DNA of 64,000 nt from Dyadobacter bucti (lineage in GTDB: Bacteria > Bacteroidota > Bacteroidia > Cytophagales > Spirosomataceae): NCBI RefSeq assembly GCF_005869225.1, contig NZ_SWFP01000001.1, forward strand, positions 682,001 to 746,000. Reading direction: 5' to 3'. Position 1 is the stretch's first letter, and each line of letters opens with the position of its first letter. A program made the translations under genes and the position numbers. Under the pieces are notes generated by a model. The model ran no database searches. It was not told where the DNA came from and saw only the letters and a list, made by a program, of their open reading frames with translations. This document shows positions 52,659 through 61,920 of this stretch, in pieces.

Positions 52659-53642
52659 ATGAAGCAAAGCAAATTTATTGATCTTGTTTTATCATGCCTG
52701 ACTGGTACGGCCAGCGACGAGGAACGCCGGATGCTGGACAAGCTGATCGCTGAGGATTTTTCCAAAAAAATGTTGTTTGAAGACCTCAGAGCAAACTGGA
52801 TCAATGAAGAACAGGATACGCCGGCAGCATTGGCAGCATGGAAAAAAATGGAACCGTCCCTGGCGCCCGTCCCTGGTGCGGAGTCTGGCAAACGCATCTG
52901 GCTTCATACGGGAAACTGGTATGCAACAGCGGCTGCCGTGCTGTTTTGCTTAGGTTGCTGGTGGATTTTTTCAAAAAAACCCCAACCGGCCCGTCATGCT
53001 CAAAAAATCACACAAATTGCTGCTGAACAAACAGTTAAGGACTCGATATGGCTGCCGGACGGAAGCCTCGTGCGCCTGAACAAAGGCAGCAGCATCCACT
53101 ACCAGGGTGCGCTGAACGGCAAGACAAGGGAAGTGAACCTGAAAGGCGAAGGCTTTTTCCAGGTGGCCAAAAATGCCGGAAAGCCATTTATAATCCATGC
53201 CGGGAAAGGGCAGATCAAAGTACTCGGGACGGCTTTTAATGTGAAGGAAAACGATAAGGATACGACGCTGACGGTTGCAGTGCTCGAAGGGCTTGTGTCT
53301 CTGAGCAGCAAGGGACGTAGCAAAAGTACGCTCTTAAAAGCGGGTAGCGTGGGTGTACTGTCGTCGGGGCTGGTACTGGTAACCCATACAAAAACAGCCA
53401 ATTACCTGAGCTGGTACAACAACCGGCTCATTTTCGACAACCTTTCGCTGCAAGAGGTCAGCAAGCAGCTGGAACATTTGTACGGGGTCAATATTATCAT
53501 CAAAACCAAAGAACTCAATTCGCTTGCATTAACGGCCAATATCAACCACGGCGCGATCACGGATGTGATTTCCAAGATTACGTACTCTCTGGATGTGCAC
53601 TACCGGGTCCGCGACAAAGGGGTCATAGAATTGTACAGATAA
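52659..53642 (+). CDS. FecR-family anti-sigma factor
   Basis: A 327-aa single-pass inner-membrane anti-sigma factor. The cytoplasmic part is 1-85, with LVLSCLTGTASDEERRMLD; the transmembrane helix is about 91-107 (ATAAAVLFCLGCWWIF). The periplasmic FecR domain has DSIWLPDGSLVRLNKGSSI, VNLKGEGFFQVAKNA and KVLGTAFNVKEN. The C-terminal domain (LIFDNLSLQEVSKQLEHLYG) should contact the STN domain of the next gene. The receptor gene begins 91 bases downstream. Confidence 0.94.
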   Translation: MKQSKFIDLVLSCLTGTASDEERRMLDKLIAEDFSKKMLFEDLRANWINEEQDTPAALAAWKKMEPSLAPVPGAESGKRIWLHTGNWYATAAAVLFCLGCWWIFSKKPQPARHAQKITQIAAEQTVKDSIWLPDGSLVRLNKGSSIHYQGALNGKTREVNLKGEGFFQVAKNAGKPFIIHAGKGQIKVLGTAFNVKENDKDTTLTVAVLEGLVSLSSKGRSKSTLLKAGSVGVLSSGLVLVTHTKTANYLSWYNNRLIFDNLSLQEVSKQLEHLYGVNIIIKTKELNSLALTANINHGAITDVISKITYSLDVHYRVRDKGVIELYR

Positions 53643-53733
53643 CCAAACAACAATGACGTATATACAAATTCGTTCAGTGACCCGGTCGCTGAAAGGATAG
53701 CCTTTTGTCTTTTATTTTACCAAAAAACGAACT

Positions 53734-56700
53734 ATGAAGAACAATTCCTTGAAAAGGTTTTGCTTGTGGGGTATTATGCTCTTATCCCACTGTCTGACCA
53801 CCGTTTTTCCGCATGGAAATGTGCAGGCGCAAATCGTCTCGAAAAAGAAAGACTTGTACCAGGCGGGCTCCACGGCCACCCCGAATTTACGTCAGAAGCC
53901 CGTCAGTGTAAACCTGAAACAGGTGACCATCGCCGAAGCGCTGCGCGAAATTTCCAGGATCAGCAAAGCAGGATTACTGGTAAACCCGGATATCCTGCCC
54001 AAAAACCCTGTCAATGTTTCCGTCAAAAATATACCGCTGGAAGAAGCATTGCAGCAACTGCTCGGTGAGACCGGCCTGGAAGGTACTGTTACAAATGAGG
54101 GTGATATTATTGTCAAAAAACGCACCGCCCGGAAGGAGGAGCCTGTCAGCAGAACGATCCGCGGGAATGTTACCGACAGTATTTCCAGGGAGCCGCTGCC
54201 GGGCGTGAATGTAATATGGGCAGGAACCAATACCGGTACCTCCACAGATGCGCAGGGCAATTATTCCCTGGAAATAGACGAATCTGAAAACGTCCGCCTT
54301 GTGTTTTCTTATGTCGGTTTTATCAGCAGGGAAGTATCTGTGAACGGAAGCCGGACGGTAATCGATGTACTTCTGGCCCCCTCCGATCAGTCGCTGAGCG
54401 AAGTGGTGGTGGTAGGTTACGGCACGCAGAAAAAGGTGAACCTCACCGGGGCGGTAGACCATATCAGCAACAAACAGCTGACAGCTCTGCAGGTGAATAC
54501 CGTCGGGGCTGCATTGCAGGGGCAAATTCCGGGCGTGTTTGTGGACATTGCCGATGGGAAACCGGGCAGGGCCGCGTCATTCAACATCAGGGGAAACACT
54601 TCCATTAACAAAGGAGGCCCGCTGATCGTCATCGACGGTGTGCCCCAGTCGGGTAATGATCTGAACAACATGTCGCCGTATGATATTGAGGACATTTCCA
54701 TTTTAAAAGACGCTGCCTCCACGGCGATCTATGGCGCGAGGGCATCCTTCGGGGTAATTCTTGTGACGACCAAAAGAGGCAAAAAAGGCAAGCTAGATGT
54801 GCAGTACAATAATTATTTCGGTTTTAGCAAAGCGACCATCGTGCCGGAAGTGTACGATAACCCGGTTGATTATATTTCGATCAATGAAAATGAATTTAAC
54901 GGTAACATCGGGCAGACTTACTTTACCGATGCCCAGGTGGAATATCCATACCAGGTAGCCAAAGACCCTTCCCTGCCCCATGCCAAAGTGGAAATGATCG
55001 GCGGGCGCTCAAACTTGTTGCTTGGAGGGGAAGTACACAATTATTACAAAGAATGGCTGCGCAAATACACGCCCAAACAAAACCACCGTATCAGCCTCAG
55101 CGGCGGGGATGACAAGTTCTCTTACTACCTGGCGGGCGACTACAATGTGGAGGAAGGGGCTATTAAATTCAAGCCGGAAAATATCAAAAGGTATACCCTG
55201 CGTTCCAACCTGACCTACAAGCTGAACAAGAATATTTCGCTTTTCAACAACACCACATTTGTGAAACGTGATGAGGACCAGCCGAACCAGTTCCTCTACG
55301 CATTTACCTCCAACGTGTACCGGTTTATCGAGAATTCGCATCCGATGATGCCCGAATATGTGGATATTGATGGCAGGCGCGTACCTACGGACATCGGTTT
55401 CTACCGTGAATTTCTTGAGAAAAAATCAGGGCTGAAAAGTGGTATACATGACGTAAAAACCACATTGGGAACGGATATTTCTTTTTTCAATAACGACCTG
55501 AAAATCCACCTGGACGGAACCTACCAGTTTGGCAACACCAATAATTTACGCTGGTGGGACAACAAGGGGCCTTACCTTTCCAATTCATTCAACAACCGGA
55601 ACATTGTACTCGATGCCTATTCGGATGCCGGCCCCCCCAAAATTTACAGAAGCATGTCACGGACGATAACGGGGAACATCAATGCCTACACGAGCTATTC
55701 CAAAAACATAGGCAAACATGAGGCTACGGTACTCGCCGGGTACAACCAGGAAAGCTACGACTACCTTTACTCCTACGCCGAGCACCAGAACCCGCTCGAA
55801 GTGATCCAGAAATCACTCAACCTCGCCACCGGAGCTTCCAGCGTGAGCGACGACGACAGCCGTAACGCTTCCAGAAGTGTGTTTTCCAGACTGATGTACA
55901 ATTACGACGGAAAGTACCTTTTTGAAATGAACGGAAGCTATTTCCTTTCATCCAAGTTTGCCCGTGAAAACCGGGGACATACCTTCCTGGCAGGATCGGC
56001 AGCATGGAGAATATCGGAGGAATCCTTTTTCGCACCGGCCAAAGATGTAGTAAACAACCTGAAAATCAGGCTGTCTTACGGATCGATCGGCAACTCCAAC
56101 ATTGGGTCCTACGATTACATTCCCATTATGAACGTGTCCCAGTCGGACTTCACCCTCGAAGGCACCCGGGTGAACTATACCCAGAACCCCGCTCCCAAAT
56201 CCCCGAATTTTACGTGGGAAACGGTGGAGACTGCCAACATCGGTCTGGATTTCGGTTTTCTTAAAAACCGTCTGAACGGTACGCTGGATATTTACCAGCG
56301 TAATACCAAAGATATGCTGGCCAACTTCCGGTCGCTGCCGTCGGTTTTCGGGGCTGCGGTTCCGAAAGAAAACATTGCTGCCATGCGTAACCGAGGCTGG
56401 GAGCTGAACCTGAACTGGTCCGACCAGTTTGCACTTGCAAAAAGCGAGTTCAGCTATGGCGCTAGATTCAACCTTTCAGATTACACTTCTGTGATCACCG
56501 ACTACTACAATCCCACCAGTTATCTGGTCGATTATTACAAAGGCCAGCGGCTGGATGAAATATGGGGGCTCAATACCCTGGGCTATTTTGCGACCGACGA
56601 CGAAGCAAAAAATGGTGCGCTGCTCAATACCAGCGGTTACAAAGCTTATGCAGCGGCAGGGACGATCAAGTTTGAAGATGTGAACAAGGACGGCGTGATC

Positions 56701-57288
56701 AGCTTTGGTGACAGGACGCTCAGCAATCCGGGAGATTACAAAATCATCGGTAACAGCACGCCAAGATACCAGTACGGCCTCACGCTGAACATGGGCTGGA
56801 AGGGTTTTGACTTCAACTCCTTTTTCAGGGGAGTAGGCAAACGCGATATTTATCCGGGCTCGGAGGCGGTTAATTTCTGGGGACCTTATAACCGTAAATA
56901 CCAGGTGATGCTGAAACATACCGTGGAAAACCGCTGGACTCCTGAAAACCTGGATGCATACTTTCCGCGCCCGCAGGGTTACCTGGCGCTGGCCTCGAAT
57001 GATCTGGGCCAGGCCCAGACAAAATACTTACAGAATGCCGCATTTTTCCGTCTGAAAAGCCTTACGCTGGGCTATACCATTCCTAAAACGCTGATGCAGA
57101 AAGTCAGGGTTTCCAACCTGAGGGTATACGTGACCGGGCAAAATCTGTGGGAGAAAACGAAGCTGCATTTCAGCCTTGATCCCGAGGGACTCAGCAAAGA
57201 CCCCGACGCGAACCAGGGTAATGTGGGGCTTGGTACTGCCTACCCAGTTCAGCGGGTGTATGCATTCGGACTGGAACTTCATTTCTAA
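53734..57288 (+). CDS. SusC/RagA TonB-dependent receptor with STN signalling domain
   Basis: Outer-membrane transporter (1184 aa). Signal peptide to about 33; STN domain about 53-128 (VSVNLKQVTIAEALREISRI ... EGTVTNEGDIIVKKR); carboxypeptidase-like domain about 140-222 (IRGNVTDSISREPLPGVNVI); TonB-box region SEVVVVGYGT; plug (LIVIDGVPQSG, ISILKDAASTAIYGARASFG); barrel ending AFGLELHF. The STN domain links it to the FecR/sigma pair upstream. The substrate is unknown, and no hydrolase is in the operon. Confidence 0.96.
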   Translation: MKNNSLKRFCLWGIMLLSHCLTTVFPHGNVQAQIVSKKKDLYQAGSTATPNLRQKPVSVNLKQVTIAEALREISRISKAGLLVNPDILPKNPVNVSVKNIPLEEALQQLLGETGLEGTVTNEGDIIVKKRTARKEEPVSRTIRGNVTDSISREPLPGVNVIWAGTNTGTSTDAQGNYSLEIDESENVRLVFSYVGFISREVSVNGSRTVIDVLLAPSDQSLSEVVVVGYGTQKKVNLTGAVDHISNKQLTALQVNTVGAALQGQIPGVFVDIADGKPGRAASFNIRGNTSINKGGPLIVIDGVPQSGNDLNNMSPYDIEDISILKDAASTAIYGARASFGVILVTTKRGKKGKLDVQYNNYFGFSKATIVPEVYDNPVDYISINENEFNGNIGQTYFTDAQVEYPYQVAKDPSLPHAKVEMIGGRSNLLLGGEVHNYYKEWLRKYTPKQNHRISLSGGDDKFSYYLAGDYNVEEGAIKFKPENIKRYTLRSNLTYKLNKNISLFNNTTFVKRDEDQPNQFLYAFTSNVYRFIENSHPMMPEYVDIDGRRVPTDIGFYREFLEKKSGLKSGIHDVKTTLGTDISFFNNDLKIHLDGTYQFGNTNNLRWWDNKGPYLSNSFNNRNIVLDAYSDAGPPKIYRSMSRTITGNINAYTSYSKNIGKHEATVLAGYNQESYDYLYSYAEHQNPLEVIQKSLNLATGASSVSDDDSRNASRSVFSRLMYNYDGKYLFEMNGSYFLSSKFARENRGHTFLAGSAAWRISEESFFAPAKDVVNNLKIRLSYGSIGNSNIGSYDYIPIMNVSQSDFTLEGTRVNYTQNPAPKSPNFTWETVETANIGLDFGFLKNRLNGTLDIYQRNTKDMLANFRSLPSVFGAAVPKENIAAMRNRGWELNLNWSDQFALAKSEFSYGARFNLSDYTSVITDYYNPTSYLVDYYKGQRLDEIWGLNTLGYFATDDEAKNGALLNTSGYKAYAAAGTIKFEDVNKDGVISFGDRTLSNPGDYKIIGNSTPRYQYGLTLNMGWKGFDFNSFFRGVGKRDIYPGSEAVNFWGPYNRKYQVMLKHTVENRWTPENLDAYFPRPQGYLALASNDLGQAQTKYLQNAAFFRLKSLTLGYTIPKTLMQKVRVSNLRVYVTGQNLWEKTKLHFSLDPEGLSKDPDANQGNVGLGTAYPVQRVYAFGLELHF

Positions 57289-57318
57289 TTCCGGCAAAAA
57301 AATTTAATTAAAAAGACT

Positions 57319-59064
57319 ATGAAAAAAATACTCGCAATACTGGCTGTAGCATTCACCGCCATTTCGTGTAACAATGATTTTCTTGAACTGAGACCTGAAA
57401 CCCAGCTGGGCGAATCCGAATCGTTCTGGACCAGCGAGAGCAGCCTCAAGACATTTTCAGACGGTTTTTACAATTATGTCGACAGAAGCCTGGTTACAGG
57501 GGATTTTACAAGCGATAACTGCGAACACATTGGCAATCCGCCCGAGATCAGAAGAGGCGTGTATGCGCTACCTACGGCCCTCGGCAACGGAGGATGGAAC
57601 TGGACGCAACTCCGGAACATCAATTATTTTATCAATAACATCGAAAAAGCAGAGCTTGCCGATGCCTCCCGGAACGAATATGTGGCGCTCGCCAAGTTTT
57701 TCAGGGCGTGGTTTTATTACAATAAGGTAAGCCAGTTCGGTGATGTGCCCTGGTACTCCAAAGTACTCAGCACCAATGATGAAGAGCTCATTTTCAAGGC
57801 CCGGGATCCACGGGCGACGGTGATGGACTCGGTACTGAACGACCTTAACTTTGCGGTTCAGTACCTGCCTGCGGTCAAATATAAAAACAGGATATCCAAA
57901 TGGACGGCCCTTGCGCTCAAATCACGGATATGCCTTTATGAAGGCACTTACCGTAAATACCATACGGAGCTGAACCTGCCGCAAGCCGATAAATTCCTGA
58001 CCGAAGCGGCCAATGCAGGCGAACAGCTGATCAGCTCCAATACTTACAAACTGTACACAACCGGCAGCCCGAATACCGATTATTTTCAATTGTTTCAGCC
58101 CAAAAACACTTACACCGACGAGGTGATCCTGGCGCGGTCGTCCGATACCCAGACCTTTTACTACACCCCTTTGTTTACCTCAACTTCAAACGGCAACTAC
58201 GGTGCTACCCGCTCGCTGATCTCGTCTTATCTGATGAAAGACGGCAAGACATTCCAGCAGGCGTACCCGAGCCAGGCCCAGCGGGATACGATGTCGTATT
58301 TTGCGGAATTTAAAGACAGGGATCCGCGGCTGGTGCAGTCGCTGGTGTACCCGGGATATGTGAGAGTGGGAACTACCAGCAAATCTGTCAGCGATTTTGC
58401 TCAAAATACAACTGGCTATATGATCCACAAGGCCGTTGGCCCGCCGAGCGAGGACCAGGGCGGCGGGTACCGCGACGTGATCATTATCCGGTATGCCGAA
58501 GTGTTGCTGAATTTTGCGGAAGCCAAAGCCGAATTGGGAACACTGACCCAGGCGGATATCGACAAATCCCTGAACGTGGTCAGAAACCGTGTAGGCATTG
58601 CGCCGCTCAAACTGCCGGTAGCAGCTGACCCTTTCCAGGCTGCGCTCTACGAACACCAGTCTGACCCGTTAACGCTGGAAGTGAGACGGGAAAGAAGGAG
58701 CGAGCTGGCATTCGAAGGATTTCGTACGCTGGATCTGAAAAGATGGAACGAAGGGCAGCTTTTCAGGGCTAAATACGAGGGGATTTACATTACTGGTCTT
58801 CACAAATACATTGACCTCGATCAGGACGGGAAACCGGATTTGTATGTTTTGAAAAACAATGAAACACCTCCGGCAAACCAGATCAGCGGCGTTCAATATT
58901 ACAGGCTGAACACCGTGGCGGGACTGAGCGAAGGCGAAAAAGGCCGGTTGCTACCGTATAACCGGGCATTGCCTGCCTTTAATACCTGGGAATACGTAAG
59001 CCCGATCCCAAGCGAAGAGCTGACGATCAACCCGGAACTTCAACAAAATCCAGGCTGGAAGTAA
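57319..59064 (+). CDS. SusD/RagB-family surface lipoprotein
   Basis: Surface binding lipoprotein (581 aa; lipobox AFTAISCNND, C17). SusD features: FWTSESSLKTFSDGFYNYVD, YVALAKFFRAWFYYNKVSQF, IIIRYAEVLLNFAEAKAELG, LNVVRNRVGI, RRERRSELAFEGFRTLDLKR, and the end ELTINPELQQNPGWK. It is longer than the other SusD proteins here. The gene lies 30 bases after SusC and 25 before the DUF6528 gene. Confidence 0.95.
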   Translation: MKKILAILAVAFTAISCNNDFLELRPETQLGESESFWTSESSLKTFSDGFYNYVDRSLVTGDFTSDNCEHIGNPPEIRRGVYALPTALGNGGWNWTQLRNINYFINNIEKAELADASRNEYVALAKFFRAWFYYNKVSQFGDVPWYSKVLSTNDEELIFKARDPRATVMDSVLNDLNFAVQYLPAVKYKNRISKWTALALKSRICLYEGTYRKYHTELNLPQADKFLTEAANAGEQLISSNTYKLYTTGSPNTDYFQLFQPKNTYTDEVILARSSDTQTFYYTPLFTSTSNGNYGATRSLISSYLMKDGKTFQQAYPSQAQRDTMSYFAEFKDRDPRLVQSLVYPGYVRVGTTSKSVSDFAQNTTGYMIHKAVGPPSEDQGGGYRDVIIIRYAEVLLNFAEAKAELGTLTQADIDKSLNVVRNRVGIAPLKLPVAADPFQAALYEHQSDPLTLEVRRERRSELAFEGFRTLDLKRWNEGQLFRAKYEGIYITGLHKYIDLDQDGKPDLYVLKNNETPPANQISGVQYYRLNTVAGLSEGEKGRLLPYNRALPAFNTWEYVSPIPSEELTINPELQQNPGWK

Positions 59065-59089
59065 ATTTCCTGCGAAAATTTATCAAAAC

Positions 59090-59983
59090 ATGAAAAGATC
59101 ATTTCCGGCCAAAGCCATATTATTGATTGGTAGTCTGCTTGCACCCGTTTTTACGGGCCTGGCCCAGACCATTCCCGCCAAAGCATTCCTCGTTTGCGGC
59201 GACAGCAAAGTGCTGATCGTGGATTACAACAAATCGCGTGACAGCATCCCGGCGGTAATCTGGGCCTGGGATGCAAAGGAAGCGATGGACCTCCCGGAAA
59301 ACGTCCGGAACACGAAGTTCAGAACGATGGATGATTGCAAGGCTATTGAAAACGGTAAAAAAGTGCTGGTATCCTCGTCATCCGGCGCCGTTGCTATCAT
59401 TGATATAGCTACCAAAAAAGTCGGGTTTTATGCAGAAGTCCCCAACGCACATTCCATCGCTCTCCTGCCCGGCAACAAACTGGCAGCAGCGGCTTCTACC
59501 CACAAAGAAGGGAACAAGATCATGCTTTTTGATATGACAAAAGGCAGCAAGCCGGTTTTTACCGATACCCTGTATTCTGCCCACGGGGCTGTTTGGGACG
59601 GAACACGGAACAAGCTTTATACGCTAGGATACGATGTGTTGCGTGAATATAAGGTCGCCGGCGACAAGCTCGAACTGGCCCAAAAATGGAAGATACCCGG
59701 TATAGGCGGACATGAGCTTTCCATGCTGCCGGATAACAACCGGCTATTTGTGACCGAGCACCACGGAGCCTGGGTTTTTGACATCAAAACCGGGAAATTT
59801 GAGAAAATAAAGGGTTTTCCCGATCAGGAAAACATCAAAAGCCTGGGGCTGGACAAAACGTCCCAGTATATTTACACAGTGCCCGAAGAAAGCTGGTGGA
59901 CTTTTCACGTCAACTTCCTGAACCCCACCCGAAATTTCGCCTTCCCGGATCTGCATGTGTACAAGGCAAGGTGGTTTTACTAA
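59090..59983 (+). CDS. DUF6528-like secreted beta-propeller protein
   Basis: Exported protein (297 aa; signal ends TGLAQ) with five to six beta-propeller blades. Blade-like repeats include KVLIVDYNKSRD, GAVAIIDIATKKVGF, NKIMLFDMTKG and GAWVFDIKTGKFEKI. Histidines recur at equivalent places (NAHSIA, SAHGAVWD, GGHELS, TEHHGAW), suggesting a shared binding site in the propeller centre. It matches what I know of DUF6528; the function is undescribed. It is the last gene of the SusC-SusD operon, and its stop overlaps the stop of the opposite sigma gene by four bases. Confidence 0.75.
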   Translation: MKRSFPAKAILLIGSLLAPVFTGLAQTIPAKAFLVCGDSKVLIVDYNKSRDSIPAVIWAWDAKEAMDLPENVRNTKFRTMDDCKAIENGKKVLVSSSSGAVAIIDIATKKVGFYAEVPNAHSIALLPGNKLAAAASTHKEGNKIMLFDMTKGSKPVFTDTLYSAHGAVWDGTRNKLYTLGYDVLREYKVAGDKLELAQKWKIPGIGGHELSMLPDNNRLFVTEHHGAWVFDIKTGKFEKIKGFPDQENIKSLGLDKTSQYIYTVPEESWWTFHVNFLNPTRNFAFPDLHVYKARWFY

Positions 59984-60552
59984 AAATTCATAGCCCACTC
60001 TTCCTTCAGATAAGGAAACTCTTCACTGATGAGGGTTTTGAGCTGGGCTCTGGCGCGGGCGTATTGCGACCGAACGGTGGCTTCGTTGACTTCCAGCATT
60101 TCGGCGATTTCCCGGTGGTTGTAGCCATCCACGGCATGCATCAGGAACACATCCCGGTAAAGCGGTTTGAGCTGTCGGATGATATCGAGAATTTCCCCGG
60201 CGGTGATCTCGCCGATAACATCCTCGTCCAGGCTCAGATAAGGAGCGTCTTCCAGATCAACCCTGTCCCGGTTGTGTTTTTTATATTTCCGGTTGTAGCT
60301 GATCGCCGTATTGATCATGATCGTCCGGAGCCACGCCCGGAACGGATAAGCCTCGTCGTAATTTTTCAGGTTATTGAATACTTTCAGGAAACCTTCGTTC
60401 AGTACCTCCTCCGCTTCCTCAGCGAAGGAGGTATACCGCAGGCAGATGCTTTTGGCATAACCAAAGTACTTCTTGAAAAGCAGCCGCTGCGCCTGCCTGT
60501 CGCCTGCCATACATCCGACAATAAGCGTATCTGTGTCTTGTATATTACTCAT
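59980..60552 (-). CDS. ECF RNA polymerase sigma factor (orphan)
   Basis: A 190-aa ECF sigma factor. Region 2: LLFKKYFGYAKSICLRYTSF, EVLNEGFLKVFNNLKNYDEA, FRAWLRTIMINTAISYNR. Region 4: QLKPLYRDVFLMHAVDGYNH, REIAEMLEVNEATVRSQYAR. This subtype is normally followed by a membrane anti-sigma gene, but here the next bases are the end of the convergent DUF6528 gene, and no anti-sigma gene is near. Control must therefore be different or encoded elsewhere. The leader (60553-60620) has only a poor -7 match. Confidence 0.94.
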   Translation of the reverse strand: MSNIQDTDTLIVGCMAGDRQAQRLLFKKYFGYAKSICLRYTSFAEEAEEVLNEGFLKVFNNLKNYDEAYPFRAWLRTIMINTAISYNRKYKKHNRDRVDLEDAPYLSLDEDVIGEITAGEILDIIRQLKPLYRDVFLMHAVDGYNHREIAEMLEVNEATVRSQYARARAQLKTLISEEFPYLKEEWAMNF

Positions 60553-60797
60553 ATCTCAGGGTTTCTGCGGGATCGAGTGTATGATGTTTTATCCTTTTTA
60601 TCCGATACAAATTGAATGATAATGACTTTTAAAAGAAAACCGGCCGGATACAGAGAGGGTAAATCCGGATAGAAAGCCAATTTTTCACGATAAATCCGTC
60701 ACAAAGTCACCGAAGGAAATTAGCGCACGGACAACGGACTCGCCCGGCAAAATTTCCACCTCCGACCGGATAAAACGGGTGTACGTCGACACGCCTT

Positions 60798-60828
60798 TGA
60801 TGTTTGTCGGACATACCTTAATGTTGCA
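60798..60828 (+). promoter_or_regulatory. Probable promoter of the LytS/LytTR pair
   Basis: TTTG (60798-60801), 19 bases, then TAATGTTG (60821-60828). This is one mismatch from the TTTG-N19-21-TAnnTTTG consensus and lies 15 bases before the ATG at 60844, giving a very short leader. Confidence 0.4.
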
Positions 60829-60843
60829 CCCAAATTGTATCCG

Positions 60844-61908
60844 ATGAAGCAGGAAAAATCGAAAAGCGGTGTGATGTTTGCGGTGCACCTTTTGGCCTGG
60901 ACGCTGCTGGGGTTTGTGCTGATGTTTTACCAGCCGCTGTCGTGGGGAATGAGCCTGCCGGTTTCATTCTGGCTGAAACAATGTCTCAACTTCGGAATCC
61001 TGGCAGGTCTGTTTTATTGCAATGCGCTGTATGTTGTCCCCAATTTCCTGCTCAAAAACAAGGTCTTTGTATTTATTCTCTGGATCGTCGGATCGGTAGC
61101 TTTGCTACTGGTAATCAGTAAGTTTGTTGATCACCAGCTTCATGTCCGTACCCACATGGAGATGGTCATGCCGCGGCACGGCCCGCGACCCAGGCCGCAC
61201 GGTCACATTGATGGGATACTGCTGATGACGGCCCTGCTCGTTCTGGGTGTAAGCACTACCCTTACAGTCATCCAGCGGTGGCAGACCGATGCCCGACTCC
61301 GCGATGCCGTTGAAAAACAGAATATTACATCCGAACTTGCCCTGCTCAAAGCGCAGATCAATCCGCACTTTTTTTTCAATACGCTCAATAATATTTATGC
61401 GCTTTCCTACACCGACGTACCGGTTTCCAGGGATGCGATCCTGAAACTTTCCCGTATGATGCGGTACCTGCTGTACGAAACGCAGCAGGATACGTCCTTG
61501 CTAAGCCAGGAAATTTCTTTTGTAAAAGACTATATTGAGCTGATGAAGCTGCGTTTGCAGAACAGTTCCAATGTTTTTTTCCGGGAGCCGCAAACAGAAA
61601 GGGAATATTCCATTGCACCCATGCTCCTTTTGCCTTTTATTGAAAATGCATTTAAACACGGCATGGACGCATCACAAACAGCCGAAATCCGGATAGAACT
61701 TCAGGTGCAGAACAGTGTGCTGACGCTAAAAACTTTCAACCGGATTTTTCAGGATAAAAACAACACGGGCATGGATAGCGGCGGCATAGGACTGACCAAT
61801 ACACAAAGAAGACTGAATCTACTGTACCCAGAGCAGCACAAGCTGGTCAGCACAGAAAACAAGACAGAAAATACATATGAGGTTATGCTTTCTATTAACT
61901 TGTCGTAA
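60844..61908 (+). CDS. LytS-family sensor histidine kinase with His-rich periplasmic loop
   Basis: Four-helix membrane sensor kinase (354 aa; helices about 13-30, 46-62, 74-92, 124-142). The phospho-acceptor motif is QINPHFFFNTLNN (H175); the ATPase motifs are LPFIENAFKHG and GGIGLTNTQRRL. The loop between helices 3 and 4 (94-123) should be periplasmic and carries six histidines plus prolines and arginines (MPRHGPRPRPHGH), so it might bind a metal (inference). The response regulator follows 12 bases downstream. ATG 60844 is preferred to TTG 60835. Confidence 0.93.
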   Translation: MKQEKSKSGVMFAVHLLAWTLLGFVLMFYQPLSWGMSLPVSFWLKQCLNFGILAGLFYCNALYVVPNFLLKNKVFVFILWIVGSVALLLVISKFVDHQLHVRTHMEMVMPRHGPRPRPHGHIDGILLMTALLVLGVSTTLTVIQRWQTDARLRDAVEKQNITSELALLKAQINPHFFFNTLNNIYALSYTDVPVSRDAILKLSRMMRYLLYETQQDTSLLSQEISFVKDYIELMKLRLQNSSNVFFREPQTEREYSIAPMLLLPFIENAFKHGMDASQTAEIRIELQVQNSVLTLKTFNRIFQDKNNTGMDSGGIGLTNTQRRLNLLYPEQHKLVSTENKTENTYEVMLSINLS

Positions 61909-61920
61909 CATTCAGACCAG

